In this document: one piece after another, positions 9,316 to 17,370 of the stretch
How the letters are laid out: the number at the start of each line of letters is the position of its first letter
How positions within the stretch are numbered: the stretch's first letter is position 1
DNA from: Paenibacillus dendrobii
GTDB lineage: Bacteria > Bacillota > Bacilli > Paenibacillales > Paenibacillaceae
Assembly: GCF_009807035.1 (NCBI RefSeq)
Contig: NZ_WUBI01000001.1
Location: forward strand, 1,922,001-1,986,000
Direction: 5' to 3'
Length of the DNA stretch: 64,000 nucleotides
Made by a program: the position numbers and the translations under genes
The notes under the pieces: model-generated
Databases searched by the model: none
What the model was told of the DNA's origin: nothing
Seen by the model: the letters and a program-made list of their open reading frames with translations, nothing else

Positions 9316-10405
9316 TTTCTTTAACAAACTGCAGTGGAAGATCATTTGGCTGTTCTTTTTCAGCGTTGCGCTAACCTATGGGACGCTCTTTGTGCTGCGA
9401 CCGATCCTTAATAACATCTATTATCAAAATTTCAACTCGCTTTACCCTCTGGTTGAAAGAATCCTGAAATTAAATCAAATCGTCGGCTTTTCTTTTTGGC
9501 AGTCGGTCGTGGTCATTTTTCTGTTCATTTTCTACGTGCTCCTTCTCAGCTGGGGAACGACAAGGAAGCTGACTCGCATCATTACCGGCGTGAAACGAAT
9601 GGCGGAGGGAAACATGGATGAACGGATTCAGGTTCGGTCCAATGACGAAATCGGAATGCTCGCGGATCAGATCAATGCCATGGCGAAGCAGCTGCAAATC
9701 TCCTTGCAGGAAGAACGGATGGCCACGCAAGCGAAAAATGAACTCATTACCAACGTGTCCCATGACCTGCGCACACCGCTGACTTCCATCATCGGATACC
9801 TGAGGCTAATTGAAGAGGATAAATACAAAGACGAGGTAGAACTGCGGTATTACGTCAATATTGCCTATGAAAAATCCAAGCGCATGAACCGCCTGGTGAC
9901 AGACTTATTCGATTATACCCGCATGGGCTTCGGACAGATTCCCCTAAACCGCACCTCAATTGATCTGGTGCAGCTGATCGGACAGCTCACGGCGGAATTC
10001 ACTCTGCAGCTGCATCATCATAAAATGGAAATCAAGTTCATTGCTCCCCAGGAGAAGCTTCTCATCGACGGGGATGGGGATAAGATCATGCAGGCCTTCG
10101 AGAATCTGATCACCAATGCCATGCGTTATGGCAAAGAAGGGAAACGAATTGAAGTTCGCATCGCCAGGGAAGGCAAACAAGCCGTTGTGAAAATCATCAA
10201 CTTCGGCTCCCCGATTCCTTCCATGGATCTGCCCTATATTTTCGACCGGTTCTACCGTGTTGAAAAATCAAGATCGGTCGACACCGGCGGCGCCGGTCTT
10301 GGCCTTGCCATCGTCAAAAGCATCATCGAGCTCCATGACGGCAGCATCATCGCAGACAGCAGCCCGCAGCAAACCGAGTTTATCGTGCATCTGCCGCTGG
10401 AATAA
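9308..10405 (+). CDS. sensor histidine kinase (VanS-like)
   Basis: A 365-residue membrane sensor kinase. Two membrane segments at about 12-32 and 62-82 enclose a short outside loop of about 30 residues. A HAMP linker, the HisKA phospho-acceptor His152 in NVSHDLRTPLTSI and a HATPase domain with a GGAGLGLAIVKSI G-box follow. The tiny external loop suggests sensing within or at the membrane, as in VanS-like and intramembrane-sensing kinases. It is translationally coupled to the regulator by an eight-base overlap. Ligand unknown; cell-wall stress is inferred from the neighbouring carboxypeptidase. Confidence 0.92.
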   Translation: MRSFFNKLQWKIIWLFFFSVALTYGTLFVLRPILNNIYYQNFNSLYPLVERILKLNQIVGFSFWQSVVVIFLFIFYVLLLSWGTTRKLTRIITGVKRMAEGNMDERIQVRSNDEIGMLADQINAMAKQLQISLQEERMATQAKNELITNVSHDLRTPLTSIIGYLRLIEEDKYKDEVELRYYVNIAYEKSKRMNRLVTDLFDYTRMGFGQIPLNRTSIDLVQLIGQLTAEFTLQLHHHKMEIKFIAPQEKLLIDGDGDKIMQAFENLITNAMRYGKEGKRIEVRIAREGKQAVVKIINFGSPIPSMDLPYIFDRFYRVEKSRSVDTGGAGLGLAIVKSIIELHDGSIIADSSPQQTEFIVHLPLE

Positions 10406-10410
10406 TATAA

Positions 10411-10463
10411 AAAAAGAGGCTTGTCCGAGATCATGACAGATCTTTACGGAAAAGCCTCTTTTT
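10411..10463. terminator. bidirectional intrinsic terminator
   Basis: Long hairpin with outer arms AAAAAGAGGCTT and AAGCCTCTTTTT and further inner pairing (TCCG/CGGA, AGATC/GATCT). It separates the kinase from the convergent exporter gene. Confidence 0.85.
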
Positions 10464-10490
10464 CGTTTGCCATCATCCCGTTCACTTTCT

Positions 10491-11540
10491 TTATCGCTTC
10501 AACCAGGACAACCACAAAGCCTCATCATCGGATTTATGGTAATGCTCCACCAAACGGTTCAAGCGCTCCATTTGATAACCGTAATCATACATGGTTGAAG
10601 CGACTATGGTCAGACGCAATCTGCTCTCTGGCTGCTGCGCCGCATATTCCAGCACCTGCTTGATAAAAGCCTCGCTCTCCTCCAGCAGAAGGCTGGCCTC
10701 GACGACATTCGGCTTCAAGTTATCCTCGAACTTCAGCAGCACATGCTCATGCAGCTTAATCAGTTTTTCCAGCTGATGATCGAAGAAGCGGTCCATTTCC
10801 TCCGAACGCTCAGACTGGAAGTAATGCTCCTCAACCGCATCAAGTACTTCACGTCCCTTGCGCAGCGTATTCAGCATCTGCTTATATACTACGAGGTGCC
10901 TCGTTTGGCTGAAACTCGCCCGCTTCAGCTTCTTCTGCTCTTCTTCCAGCAACTTGTATTTATCGGATAATGACTTGATCGAATCTTCGAGCGCCCTTTT
11001 CTTATCGCGGAAAATATTCTCTTTGATTTCATCGGATATCGCAGTCCGCATCAATAAGGACATCTGGTCAAAGGTCGTCTGAATCTGGCTTGTAAACTGC
11101 ATCTTCGGCTTTGGCGGAAAGAGCAGGATATTAATCAGGAACGCGGACACGATCCCGATCAAGCTCAGTGAAAAACGCGTCAGTGCGAATTGCCATTGAC
11201 CGGAAGCTTCCATTACGACGATAACCGTGACAAGCGTCAAACCAATGGTATCTCCCATTTTCAGCTTCAAACAAATCATGATAACGATAATGCATACAAG
11301 ACCCACGGCAATAGGTTCATTGGAGAAAACCAACCCTGCAATCAAAGCCAACACGGCGCCCAGTGTATTGGTCTGAATTTGATCCAGAAAATAACGCCAG
11401 GAACGGTAAATCGACGGCTGCATCGCAAATATGGCCGCGACAGCCGATATCACCGGCGAGGTTAAATGTAGCCACATGCTGATATATAGTGCGAGCGTGA
11501 CGGCGATCCCCGTCTTCAGCATTCGCGCCCCGAAAGTCAC
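10491..11540 (-). CDS. aromatic acid exporter (ArAE/FUSC) family membrane protein
   Basis: A 349-residue protein with about six hydrophobic segments in the first 150 residues (including GIAVTLALYISMWL and IGLTLVTVIVVMEASG), followed by a charged, mostly helical cytoplasmic domain of about 200 residues. This layout and the PKPKMQF junction fit the Bacillales proteins annotated as aromatic acid exporter family (YqjA/YgaE-like). The start is GTG at 11540, with GGAGGAG eight bases upstream; an upstream ATG hits a stop after two codons. Substrate unknown. It is a single-gene unit divergent from the small secreted protein at 11758. Confidence 0.8.
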   Translation of the reverse strand: MTFGARMLKTGIAVTLALYISMWLHLTSPVISAVAAIFAMQPSIYRSWRYFLDQIQTNTLGAVLALIAGLVFSNEPIAVGLVCIIVIMICLKLKMGDTIGLTLVTVIVVMEASGQWQFALTRFSLSLIGIVSAFLINILLFPPKPKMQFTSQIQTTFDQMSLLMRTAISDEIKENIFRDKKRALEDSIKSLSDKYKLLEEEQKKLKRASFSQTRHLVVYKQMLNTLRKGREVLDAVEEHYFQSERSEEMDRFFDHQLEKLIKLHEHVLLKFEDNLKPNVVEASLLLEESEAFIKQVLEYAAQQPESRLRLTIVASTMYDYGYQMERLNRLVEHYHKSDDEALWLSWLKR

Positions 11541-11757
11541 GGCTGCATCTCCTCCAGTCTCTATGAATAAAAGTTTAGTGTATCAGGCCGCTGCAGTTTC
11601 TGTCCCACATACGGAATATTACCCGTTGTCCCTCGTATTGATACAAAATGCCATAACAGAGACGGCCAGTTTTAAAAAATAAGTATGATTTATCCAATTA
11701 AGCCCATAATAAAAACAGAATATGAAAGATTAACCATAACATCAATGAGGTGAACAG

Positions 11758-12264
11758 ATGAACCATTTCAGAAAAGCATTAATGGCGGGAGCCCTTTCCT
11801 GCATTCTGACTGCAGGCGGATTCTCCTTTGCGCATACAGCCGGCGCGGCTGCCGAAACCAGCGTGAGCACGCCTGCCGAGGTAACCCCTCCAGCGGAAAA
11901 GGATCAACAGGACGAAAGCCGGCACAAACGCCACGGACATCATGGAAGAAAATTTGTGCTCTTCAAGGATGCAGCCACGTTGCTTGACATGACCGAGCAG
12001 GATCTGAAAAAAGAATGGAAAACAGGAAAATCACTCCAGCAGATCGCCAAAGAGAAAAAGAATTGGGATGCTGATGTCTTCGTCCAGAAGCTTACCACCG
12101 TCCAAAGCGCCAAGATAGATAACGCCGTCAAAGCCGGTAAAATGACGCAGCAGCAAGCGGATCAGTTGAAGAAAAAACTTCCTGAATCGCTGAAACGCTT
12201 TACGCAGCATACCTATCATCCACGCCAGGACCGCAGATTGCCTGCTGCCCATTCCGAAATTTAA
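11758..12264 (+). CDS. small secreted protein, DUF2680-like
   Basis: A 168-residue exported protein. A classical signal peptide ends near AHTAGAAAE (residues 26-34). It is followed by a Pro/Glu-rich and then His/Arg/Lys-rich linker (RHKRHGHHGRK, residues 56-66), possibly metal-binding or polyanion-binding. The core DAATLLDMTEQDLKKEWKTG resembles DUF2680-type repeats found in secreted Firmicute proteins. Function unknown. GAGGTG precedes the ATG and a strong terminator follows, so it is probably a single-gene unit. Confidence 0.75.
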   Translation: MNHFRKALMAGALSCILTAGGFSFAHTAGAAAETSVSTPAEVTPPAEKDQQDESRHKRHGHHGRKFVLFKDAATLLDMTEQDLKKEWKTGKSLQQIAKEKKNWDADVFVQKLTTVQSAKIDNAVKAGKMTQQQADQLKKKLPESLKRFTQHTYHPRQDRRLPAAHSEI

Positions 12265-12280
12265 ATCAGCATATCACTGC

Positions 12281-12319
12281 AAAATAAAATCCTAACGGCT
12301 GCGTTAGGATTTTTATTTT
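12281..12319. terminator. bidirectional intrinsic terminator
   Basis: AAAATAAAATCCTAACG pairs with CGTTAGGATTTTTATTTT around a GCTG loop. Located between convergent genes. Confidence 0.9.
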
Positions 12320-12356
12320 GCGGATTTATGCCTATCATCCGGATTGTAAAAACCGT

Positions 12357-13433
12357 TTAAACTTTTTTAGTCCCCGTTTTCTTCTGCTTCACGGGCGGCG
12401 GGTCCTTGGGCGGGTTGTTAACCGGCACATCCAGTAAATCGAGCAAGAACATAAACACCGGTACCCCCAGGATCAATCCCCATACCCCGAAGAAATGTTC
12501 CGAGACAATCAACACCGCAAAGGTATAGAAAATTGGCAAATGAGTCTTGTCGGACATAAACTTCGGATTCATGACATATGCCTCAAACGCATGCAGAACG
12601 GCCACCATAATCAGAATATAGACGACCTTGGGAATTCCTCCGATGCCAAAAGCAATGGCGCAAAGCGGAACCAGCGAGACGATGACGCCCATGACCGGAA
12701 TAAGACCCAGCAGGAAAATCATCAAACCCAAGGCAAACAGATTCGGAAAACCCATAATCCATAAAAACAATGTGGAGAAGCAAGCGTTGATGACCGAAAT
12801 CAGAAATTGAACTTCAATCACCTTTCCGAAAGAAAAAGTGAATTTCTTTCCGAAATAGGCCAGCTCGTCATAGACATAGGATAACTTGCTCGTTCTGAAT
12901 TTTTCCGTGAAATTCGTCACTTTCTCCTTCTCCAGCATGAAGAACAAGCTCATAATGATCGCAAGTGCCAAATTCAAACTGAATTTGCCAACGTTCGAAA
13001 TGGTATTCGACACGAGACCATAGCCTTGCTTGAGATAGGAGGCAAAATCAATTTTGTGTATGTAATCCAGAATATAATTCATGATCTTATTGTCGGTAAG
13101 CACCAATGGATTACTGTAAAAGTAAATAACCTGCTTGATCAGTACGTTCAGCTCCGAAATAAGCTTGGGTGCATATTGATAGGTTCCAATCGATAAGGCA
13201 GCCACGAACAAGGCATAAATCAGAATGAGTGCAATCTTCTTGCTGACACCCAGCCGGTTCGTGAAGCGCCGCGTTAGCGACGAATGGAGACGGTTTACCA
13301 GATATGTCAGGATGAAAGTGATCAGAATCAAATTCATAATGCTTCTAAACAAGTACAAAACCAGAACAAGCAGGATGAGCACCACGCCTTTTTTTACGGC
13401 GGAAAGTTGAAAAAAATCCTTCATAGACGTCAT
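12357..13433 (-). CDS. AI-2E family transporter
   Basis: A 358-residue polytopic membrane protein of the AI-2E/TerC-like exporter family (PF01594; includes B. subtilis YtvI and YrrI and E. coli TqsA). About eight membrane segments are visible, with the family's central cytoplasmic stretch around residues 170-200 and the typical hairpin LIPVMGVIVSLVPLCAIAFG. The C-terminus is a Pro/Lys-rich tail. Family members transport small molecules or ions (some are Na+/H+ antiporters), so the name does not prove AI-2 export. Possible ribosome binding site AAAGGAG is rather far (about 15 bases) from the ATG. Confidence 0.85.
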   Translation of the reverse strand: MTSMKDFFQLSAVKKGVVLILLVLVLYLFRSIMNLILITFILTYLVNRLHSSLTRRFTNRLGVSKKIALILIYALFVAALSIGTYQYAPKLISELNVLIKQVIYFYSNPLVLTDNKIMNYILDYIHKIDFASYLKQGYGLVSNTISNVGKFSLNLALAIIMSLFFMLEKEKVTNFTEKFRTSKLSYVYDELAYFGKKFTFSFGKVIEVQFLISVINACFSTLFLWIMGFPNLFALGLMIFLLGLIPVMGVIVSLVPLCAIAFGIGGIPKVVYILIMVAVLHAFEAYVMNPKFMSDKTHLPIFYTFAVLIVSEHFFGVWGLILGVPVFMFLLDLLDVPVNNPPKDPPPVKQKKTGTKKV

Positions 13434-13557
13434 TGTTTCGCAACCAGACTCCTTTTATTTTTAAAGTTTCTCTCTCCGGGATGCAGCAAAGTTCTCTATG
13501 ACATCATATTACGCGAGCATACCATTTTCATGCAAGTTTTGGGACTCTCAAAGCGAA

Positions 13558-14208
13558 TTATTTGATGTTCCGGGGCTGTCTCCAATATTTTTCAAACAGG
13601 ACAATAGAAATCATCAGCCAAGTACCGCTCGCGAGATATCCTCCCAGTACATCACTCGGATAATGAACACCCAGATAAATCCTGCTGATGCCGATCAGAA
13701 GCGTGAGGGCTACCCCGATAATGATCATGGCTATTCTTCCCGCAAACGAGGGAATATGTCTCCACAGCAGGAAGGTAATCGCCCCGTATAACGAAAATGC
13801 CGCCATGGAATGTCCGCTTGGAAAGCTAAAACCCGATATTTCGATTAAGCGATGCGTATTGGGTCTGGCACGCTGAATTATATTTTTCAGAATCAGATTC
13901 CAGATTTCAGAGCCGCCCACTGCCACCACGAACATGATCAATTCGCGTCGGTGCTTCATGACGATCATTAGAAAGAAGAAGGCGAGCGCGGACAAGACCA
14001 CGGCCATGAGGGAAGATCCAATAAAGGTAAAGACTTTCATAAACGAGGTCAGCCAGCCTGTCTCCATCCCCTGAACCGCGGATATAACGGCGTTATCAAA
14101 CCACGCAATATGGTTCGTTACGATTAATATCGTCATGATAATAAAAAACACGCCCAGAATCAGGCTTGTCATGGTCAGCTTTCGAAGCCGATTTTGATGC
14201 AAATTCAT
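13558..14208 (-). CDS. PAP2-family phosphatase (undecaprenyl-diphosphatase-like)
   Basis: A 216-residue integral membrane phosphatase with six hydrophobic segments. The three PAP2 motifs are complete: KNIIQRARP, FPSGHS and SRIYLGVHYPSD, whose two His are catalytic. Related proteins (BcrC, PgpB, YodM) hydrolyse undecaprenyl pyrophosphate or phosphatidylglycerophosphate on the outer face of the membrane. GGGAGGA lies 11 bases before the ATG. The position next to the AI-2E gene, with 124 bases between, does not define the substrate. Confidence 0.88.
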   Translation of the reverse strand: MNLHQNRLRKLTMTSLILGVFFIIMTILIVTNHIAWFDNAVISAVQGMETGWLTSFMKVFTFIGSSLMAVVLSALAFFFLMIVMKHRRELIMFVVAVGGSEIWNLILKNIIQRARPNTHRLIEISGFSFPSGHSMAAFSLYGAITFLLWRHIPSFAGRIAMIIIGVALTLLIGISRIYLGVHYPSDVLGGYLASGTWLMISIVLFEKYWRQPRNIK

Positions 14209-14380
14209 GCTCTAACGTATCCTCCCAACTTTTGGATGAACCATTCATTCTTACCTATTATCCATAAAGCCCGGACTTTTGTCACGTTTCGCATACAAAC
14301 GACCCGAAATCCGTTGAAATAGCAGTCATGATCTGCTTATCCCTTCAGATATCAGACGCATGGAACTTGGTTTGAATTCC

Positions 14381-14412
14381 AAAAGAAAGAGCACCGGCGG
14401 ACCGCCGATGCT
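14381..14412 (-). terminator. intrinsic terminator after the DUF1657 gene
   Basis: Arms AGCATCGGCGG and CCGCCGGTGCT (minus strand, one G-T-type mismatch), followed by CTTTCTTTT on the minus strand. Confidence 0.75.
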
Positions 14413-14459
14413 TTTCTTGAGCCATGTCTTGTATGTAACAAGACCTTTCAAAGAATGGA

Positions 14460-14666
14460 TTAGAATCCTTTATACTGTGGCTCTTCGTTTTCCAGCTGCT
14501 GTACTCTGCTCTCCACTTGCTGCACGATTTGCTGTGTTTGCTGTGCTGCGTTGGTAAACAGGTTCTTGGCATCCTGGTTTTGCGTGCTGAGCGCAAAAGT
14601 TTCCAAGCTCGCTTGGGCACTCTTCAAAGAAGCGAGAGTCGTTTTAACCTGGGATGATACTGTCAT
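14460..14666 (-). CDS. DUF1657 small protein
   Basis: A 68-residue, Gln/Ser/Thr-rich helical protein of the DUF1657 family. The core VKTTLASLKSAQASLETFAL is strikingly similar to the C-terminal tail of the divergent 2Duf protein. DUF1657 genes accompany the spoVA(2mob)-type clusters that affect spore heat resistance in Bacillus; here the gene is on the opposite strand from the rest of the cluster. The start is the ATG at 14666 with AAGGAGG 11 bases upstream; the GTG at 14678 overlaps the ribosome binding site. It was probably expressed in the forespore in its relatives; no clear SigG promoter is recognised here. Confidence 0.85.
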   Translation of the reverse strand: MTVSSQVKTTLASLKSAQASLETFALSTQNQDAKNLFTNAAQQTQQIVQQVESRVQQLENEEPQYKGF

Positions 14667-14795
14667 ATCGGATCTCACCTCCTTTGCAGAATAAGTACGA
14701 AAATTAATCTAACCTGCATGGATTGAAAAAATTCATAAAATTCATAGGATAAGTAAACAATTTGGTTAATCAGACTGAAATGGAGGTTATGCAAA

Positions 14796-15656
14796 ATGCC
14801 GGAATGGGTCGAGGTCATTACCCGTACATTGGCAGCCGTCGTCGTGTTGTTCGCGCTAACCCGATTGCTCGGTAAGAGGCAGATATCCCAATTGTCCTTC
14901 TTCGAATATATAACCGGCATCACCATTGGCGACTTAGCCGCGACCATATCGCTGGATGTGAAGGGGACATGGTATTTGGGAATTATCTCCTTGTCCGTAT
15001 GGGTGCTTGTATCGCTCGGCATTGAGTTTTTGCAGCTCAAAAGCAAAAAGGCACGCGATTTCATCGATAGCAAAAGCACCGTTCTCATTAAGGACGGAAA
15101 AATTCTCGAGGATAACCTCAAAAAGGAACGGCTTACGAATGAGGAGCTTCTGGAGCAGCTTAGAGGCAAAGATGTATTCAAAGCAGCCGAAGTGGAATTT
15201 GCCATCATGGAGCCAAACGGTGAAATCAATGTGCTGCTGAAAAAGCAAAATCAGCCATTAACGCCTACCCATCTCGGCATCCAGGTTGCTCCTGAGACGG
15301 AATCGCAAACGGTCATCCTCGATGGAAAAGTGATGGATGAACCGCTGGCAACCCGGGGTCTGAACCGACGCTGGATCCATACCGAACTTGAAAAGATTGG
15401 CGTATCGCTGGATAACGTATATATCGGCCAGGTGGATGCCTACGGGCAGCTGTATGTGGATTTATTCGACGACAAAATCAAAGTGCCGGAGCCTCAGCAG
15501 AAAGCGACGCTATATGCCGATTTGAAAAAATGTCAGGCGGATCTTGAAATGTTCGGACTGTCCACAGACCGGCTGGAAGCCAAAACCATGTATGGGCAAT
15601 GCTCCATGCAGCTCGAACAGGTTATCTCTGACGTCAAGCCATTATTAACACGTTAG
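14796..15656 (+). CDS. 2Duf-type membrane protein (DUF421 plus DUF1657)
   Basis: A 286-residue protein: three N-terminal membrane segments within residues 1-75 (RLLGKRQISQLSFFEYITGI is the DUF421/YetF signature), a soluble DUF421 domain, and a C-terminal DUF1657 domain at about 236-286 (ATLYADLKKCQADLEMFGLS). This exact domain fusion is the 2Duf protein of the spoVA(2mob) operon, where it lies in the spore inner membrane and raises wet-heat resistance. GGAGG nine bases before the ATG. It heads a plus-strand operon with spoVAC and spoVAD; its stop is 16 bases from the next start. Confidence 0.9.
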   Translation: MPEWVEVITRTLAAVVVLFALTRLLGKRQISQLSFFEYITGITIGDLAATISLDVKGTWYLGIISLSVWVLVSLGIEFLQLKSKKARDFIDSKSTVLIKDGKILEDNLKKERLTNEELLEQLRGKDVFKAAEVEFAIMEPNGEINVLLKKQNQPLTPTHLGIQVAPETESQTVILDGKVMDEPLATRGLNRRWIHTELEKIGVSLDNVYIGQVDAYGQLYVDLFDDKIKVPEPQQKATLYADLKKCQADLEMFGLSTDRLEAKTMYGQCSMQLEQVISDVKPLLTR

Positions 15657-15672
15657 GAGGGAATGTGATCTC

Positions 15673-16155
15673 ATGGCCAGCAAAACGAAAAAAAAGCTCA
15701 CTCCCGTGCAGCAGGAATATCAAGCACTCGCCAAAAAACGGGAACCCAGTAAATTCACCTTCAAAAATCTGTACAGGTCTTTTCTGGTCGGCGGGCTGAT
15801 TTGCCTGGTGGGGCAAACCGTCCAGCAACTGTTCGTCCATTACGGGGGCTACAGCGTCAAGGAAGCCTCCAATCCGACCGTAGGTGTCATGATTCTCCTT
15901 TCGGTTATTCTAACCTGCCTGGGAGTTTACGATAAAATCGCTCAATGGGCTGGAGCGGGCACCGCCGTGCCGGTAACCGGGTTTGCCAATGCGATGGCCT
16001 CCGCGGCCATCGAATACCGCCGCGACGGCATCGTGCTGGGCATGGGCGGAAGCATCTTCAAGGTAGCCGGTCCGGTCATTGTATTCGGCACGATTGCGGC
16101 GTTTGCCGTCGGCATCGCCTACGTTATCTTTGATCCCAATATTGTAGGAGGTTGA
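15673..16155 (+). CDS. spoVAC: stage V sporulation protein AC
   Basis: A 160-residue inner spore membrane protein, a subunit of the SpoVA channel that moves calcium dipicolinate. It has the typical order: a charged start with PVQQEYQALAKKREP, then about four membrane segments, with the conserved VPVTGFANAMASAAIEYRRD motif near residues 97-116. AGGAGGGA 10 bases before the ATG. Its stop codon lies just before the spoVAD start (seven bases), so the two are translationally linked. Confidence 0.95.
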   Translation: MASKTKKKLTPVQQEYQALAKKREPSKFTFKNLYRSFLVGGLICLVGQTVQQLFVHYGGYSVKEASNPTVGVMILLSVILTCLGVYDKIAQWAGAGTAVPVTGFANAMASAAIEYRRDGIVLGMGGSIFKVAGPVIVFGTIAAFAVGIAYVIFDPNIVGG

Positions 16156-16162
16156 ACCGAAA

Positions 16163-17173
16163 ATGCTGAAAGGCCATCAAAGCTGGTTGTTTGAAAACAA
16201 GCCTTCCATCCTCGCTGCCGCGACTTCGGTGGGGCCATTTGAGGGACAGGGCCCGCTGGCCGAAGATTTCGACATTGTGCACGGGGAGCTGTATCTGGGG
16301 CAGGACAGCTGGGAAAAAGCCGAAAAGGCTTTTCTTGAGGAAGCGGCCAAAATGGCAATCCAGCATGCGGGATTGACCGAAGGCCAGATTCAATTCCATT
16401 TCGGCGGCGACCTGATGAATCAGATCATCTCCAGCAGCTTTGCCGCACGCACGCTGACCATTCCTTACCTTGGCTTGTTCGGAGCATGCTCCACATCCAT
16501 GGAAAGTCTTGCCTTAGCCGCTTACATCGTCAATTCAGGCGGCGCAAAACACACGCTGGCTGCAACATGCAGCCATAACGGCAGCGTGGAGAAGCAGTTC
16601 CGGTATCCTACCGAATACGGATCCCAAAAGCCGCCTACGGCACAGTTTACCGTTACCGGTGCGGGTGCAGCAGTCATCGGACAGGAAGGTAAGGGGCCTT
16701 ACGTTACTTCTGCCACCATCGGACGGGTCGTGGATATGGGCATCCAAGATCCCTTCAATATGGGTGCGGCCATGGCGCCGGCGGCCGTCGATACCATCGA
16801 AGCCCACTTTCGGGATCTCCAGATCGAACCCGGATATTACGACCTGATCGTAACGGGCGATCTGTCGAAGGTCGGATATGAAATCGCCTGCGATCTGCTG
16901 AAGAAGCATCATATTCCGATGGAGCAAACCACGTATTCCGACTGCGGGATGATGATCTATAACTATGAAACCCAGAACGTACAGGCCGGTGCCAGCGGCT
17001 GCGCCTGCTCTGCGGTGGTGACCTACGGGCACCTGCTGAACCGCATGCGCAGAGGCGAACTGAACCGGATTCTGGTCGTTGCAACCGGTGCCTTGCTCTC
17101 TCCCCTTTCTTTTCAGCAAAACGAGACCATCCCTTGCATCGCCCATGCGGTCTCGATCGAACGCGAAAAATAA
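16163..17173 (+). CDS. spoVAD: stage V sporulation protein AD
   Basis: A 336-residue peripheral membrane protein with a thiolase-like fold, the DPA-binding subunit of the SpoVA channel. Motifs typical of SpoVAD are GLFGACSTSMESLALAAYIV, HNGSVEKQFRYPTEYG and ASGCACSAVVTYG. AGGAGG precedes the ATG and overlaps the spoVAC stop region. A spoVAEb gene normally follows spoVAD; here a strong terminator follows within 30 bases and no spoVAE homologue exists in the window. Confidence 0.95.
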   Translation: MLKGHQSWLFENKPSILAAATSVGPFEGQGPLAEDFDIVHGELYLGQDSWEKAEKAFLEEAAKMAIQHAGLTEGQIQFHFGGDLMNQIISSSFAARTLTIPYLGLFGACSTSMESLALAAYIVNSGGAKHTLAATCSHNGSVEKQFRYPTEYGSQKPPTAQFTVTGAGAAVIGQEGKGPYVTSATIGRVVDMGIQDPFNMGAAMAPAAVDTIEAHFRDLQIEPGYYDLIVTGDLSKVGYEIACDLLKKHHIPMEQTTYSDCGMMIYNYETQNVQAGASGCACSAVVTYGHLLNRMRRGELNRILVVATGALLSPLSFQQNETIPCIAHAVSIEREK

Positions 17174-17201
17174 AGCCGATCATTCAGCATGAAATATCAC
17201 G

Positions 17202-17240
17202 GCTGTCCCCATCTACAAATCGGGGGACAGCTTGTTTTTT
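17202..17240 (+). terminator. intrinsic terminator of the 2Duf-spoVAC-spoVAD operon
   Basis: GCTGTCCCC pairs with GGGGACAGC, followed by TTGTTTTTT. Confidence 0.9.
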
Positions 17241-17370
17241 GGCGATTCTTAAAAATGCATTAAAAATTTTTCTCCACAATTTATTTCTTCTTAAGGATTA
17301 TTTCTGCTGAATCTGGTAAAGTGAAACGCATAAGTGTTATTGTTCAATATCAAAGGAGGAGTTAGATTTA

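Noticed and set aside
14700..14795. Possible SigG (forespore) promoter before the 2Duf gene
   Set aside because: TGCATG and CATAGGATA are seen, but with 22 bases between, too far apart, and no other pairing fits better.
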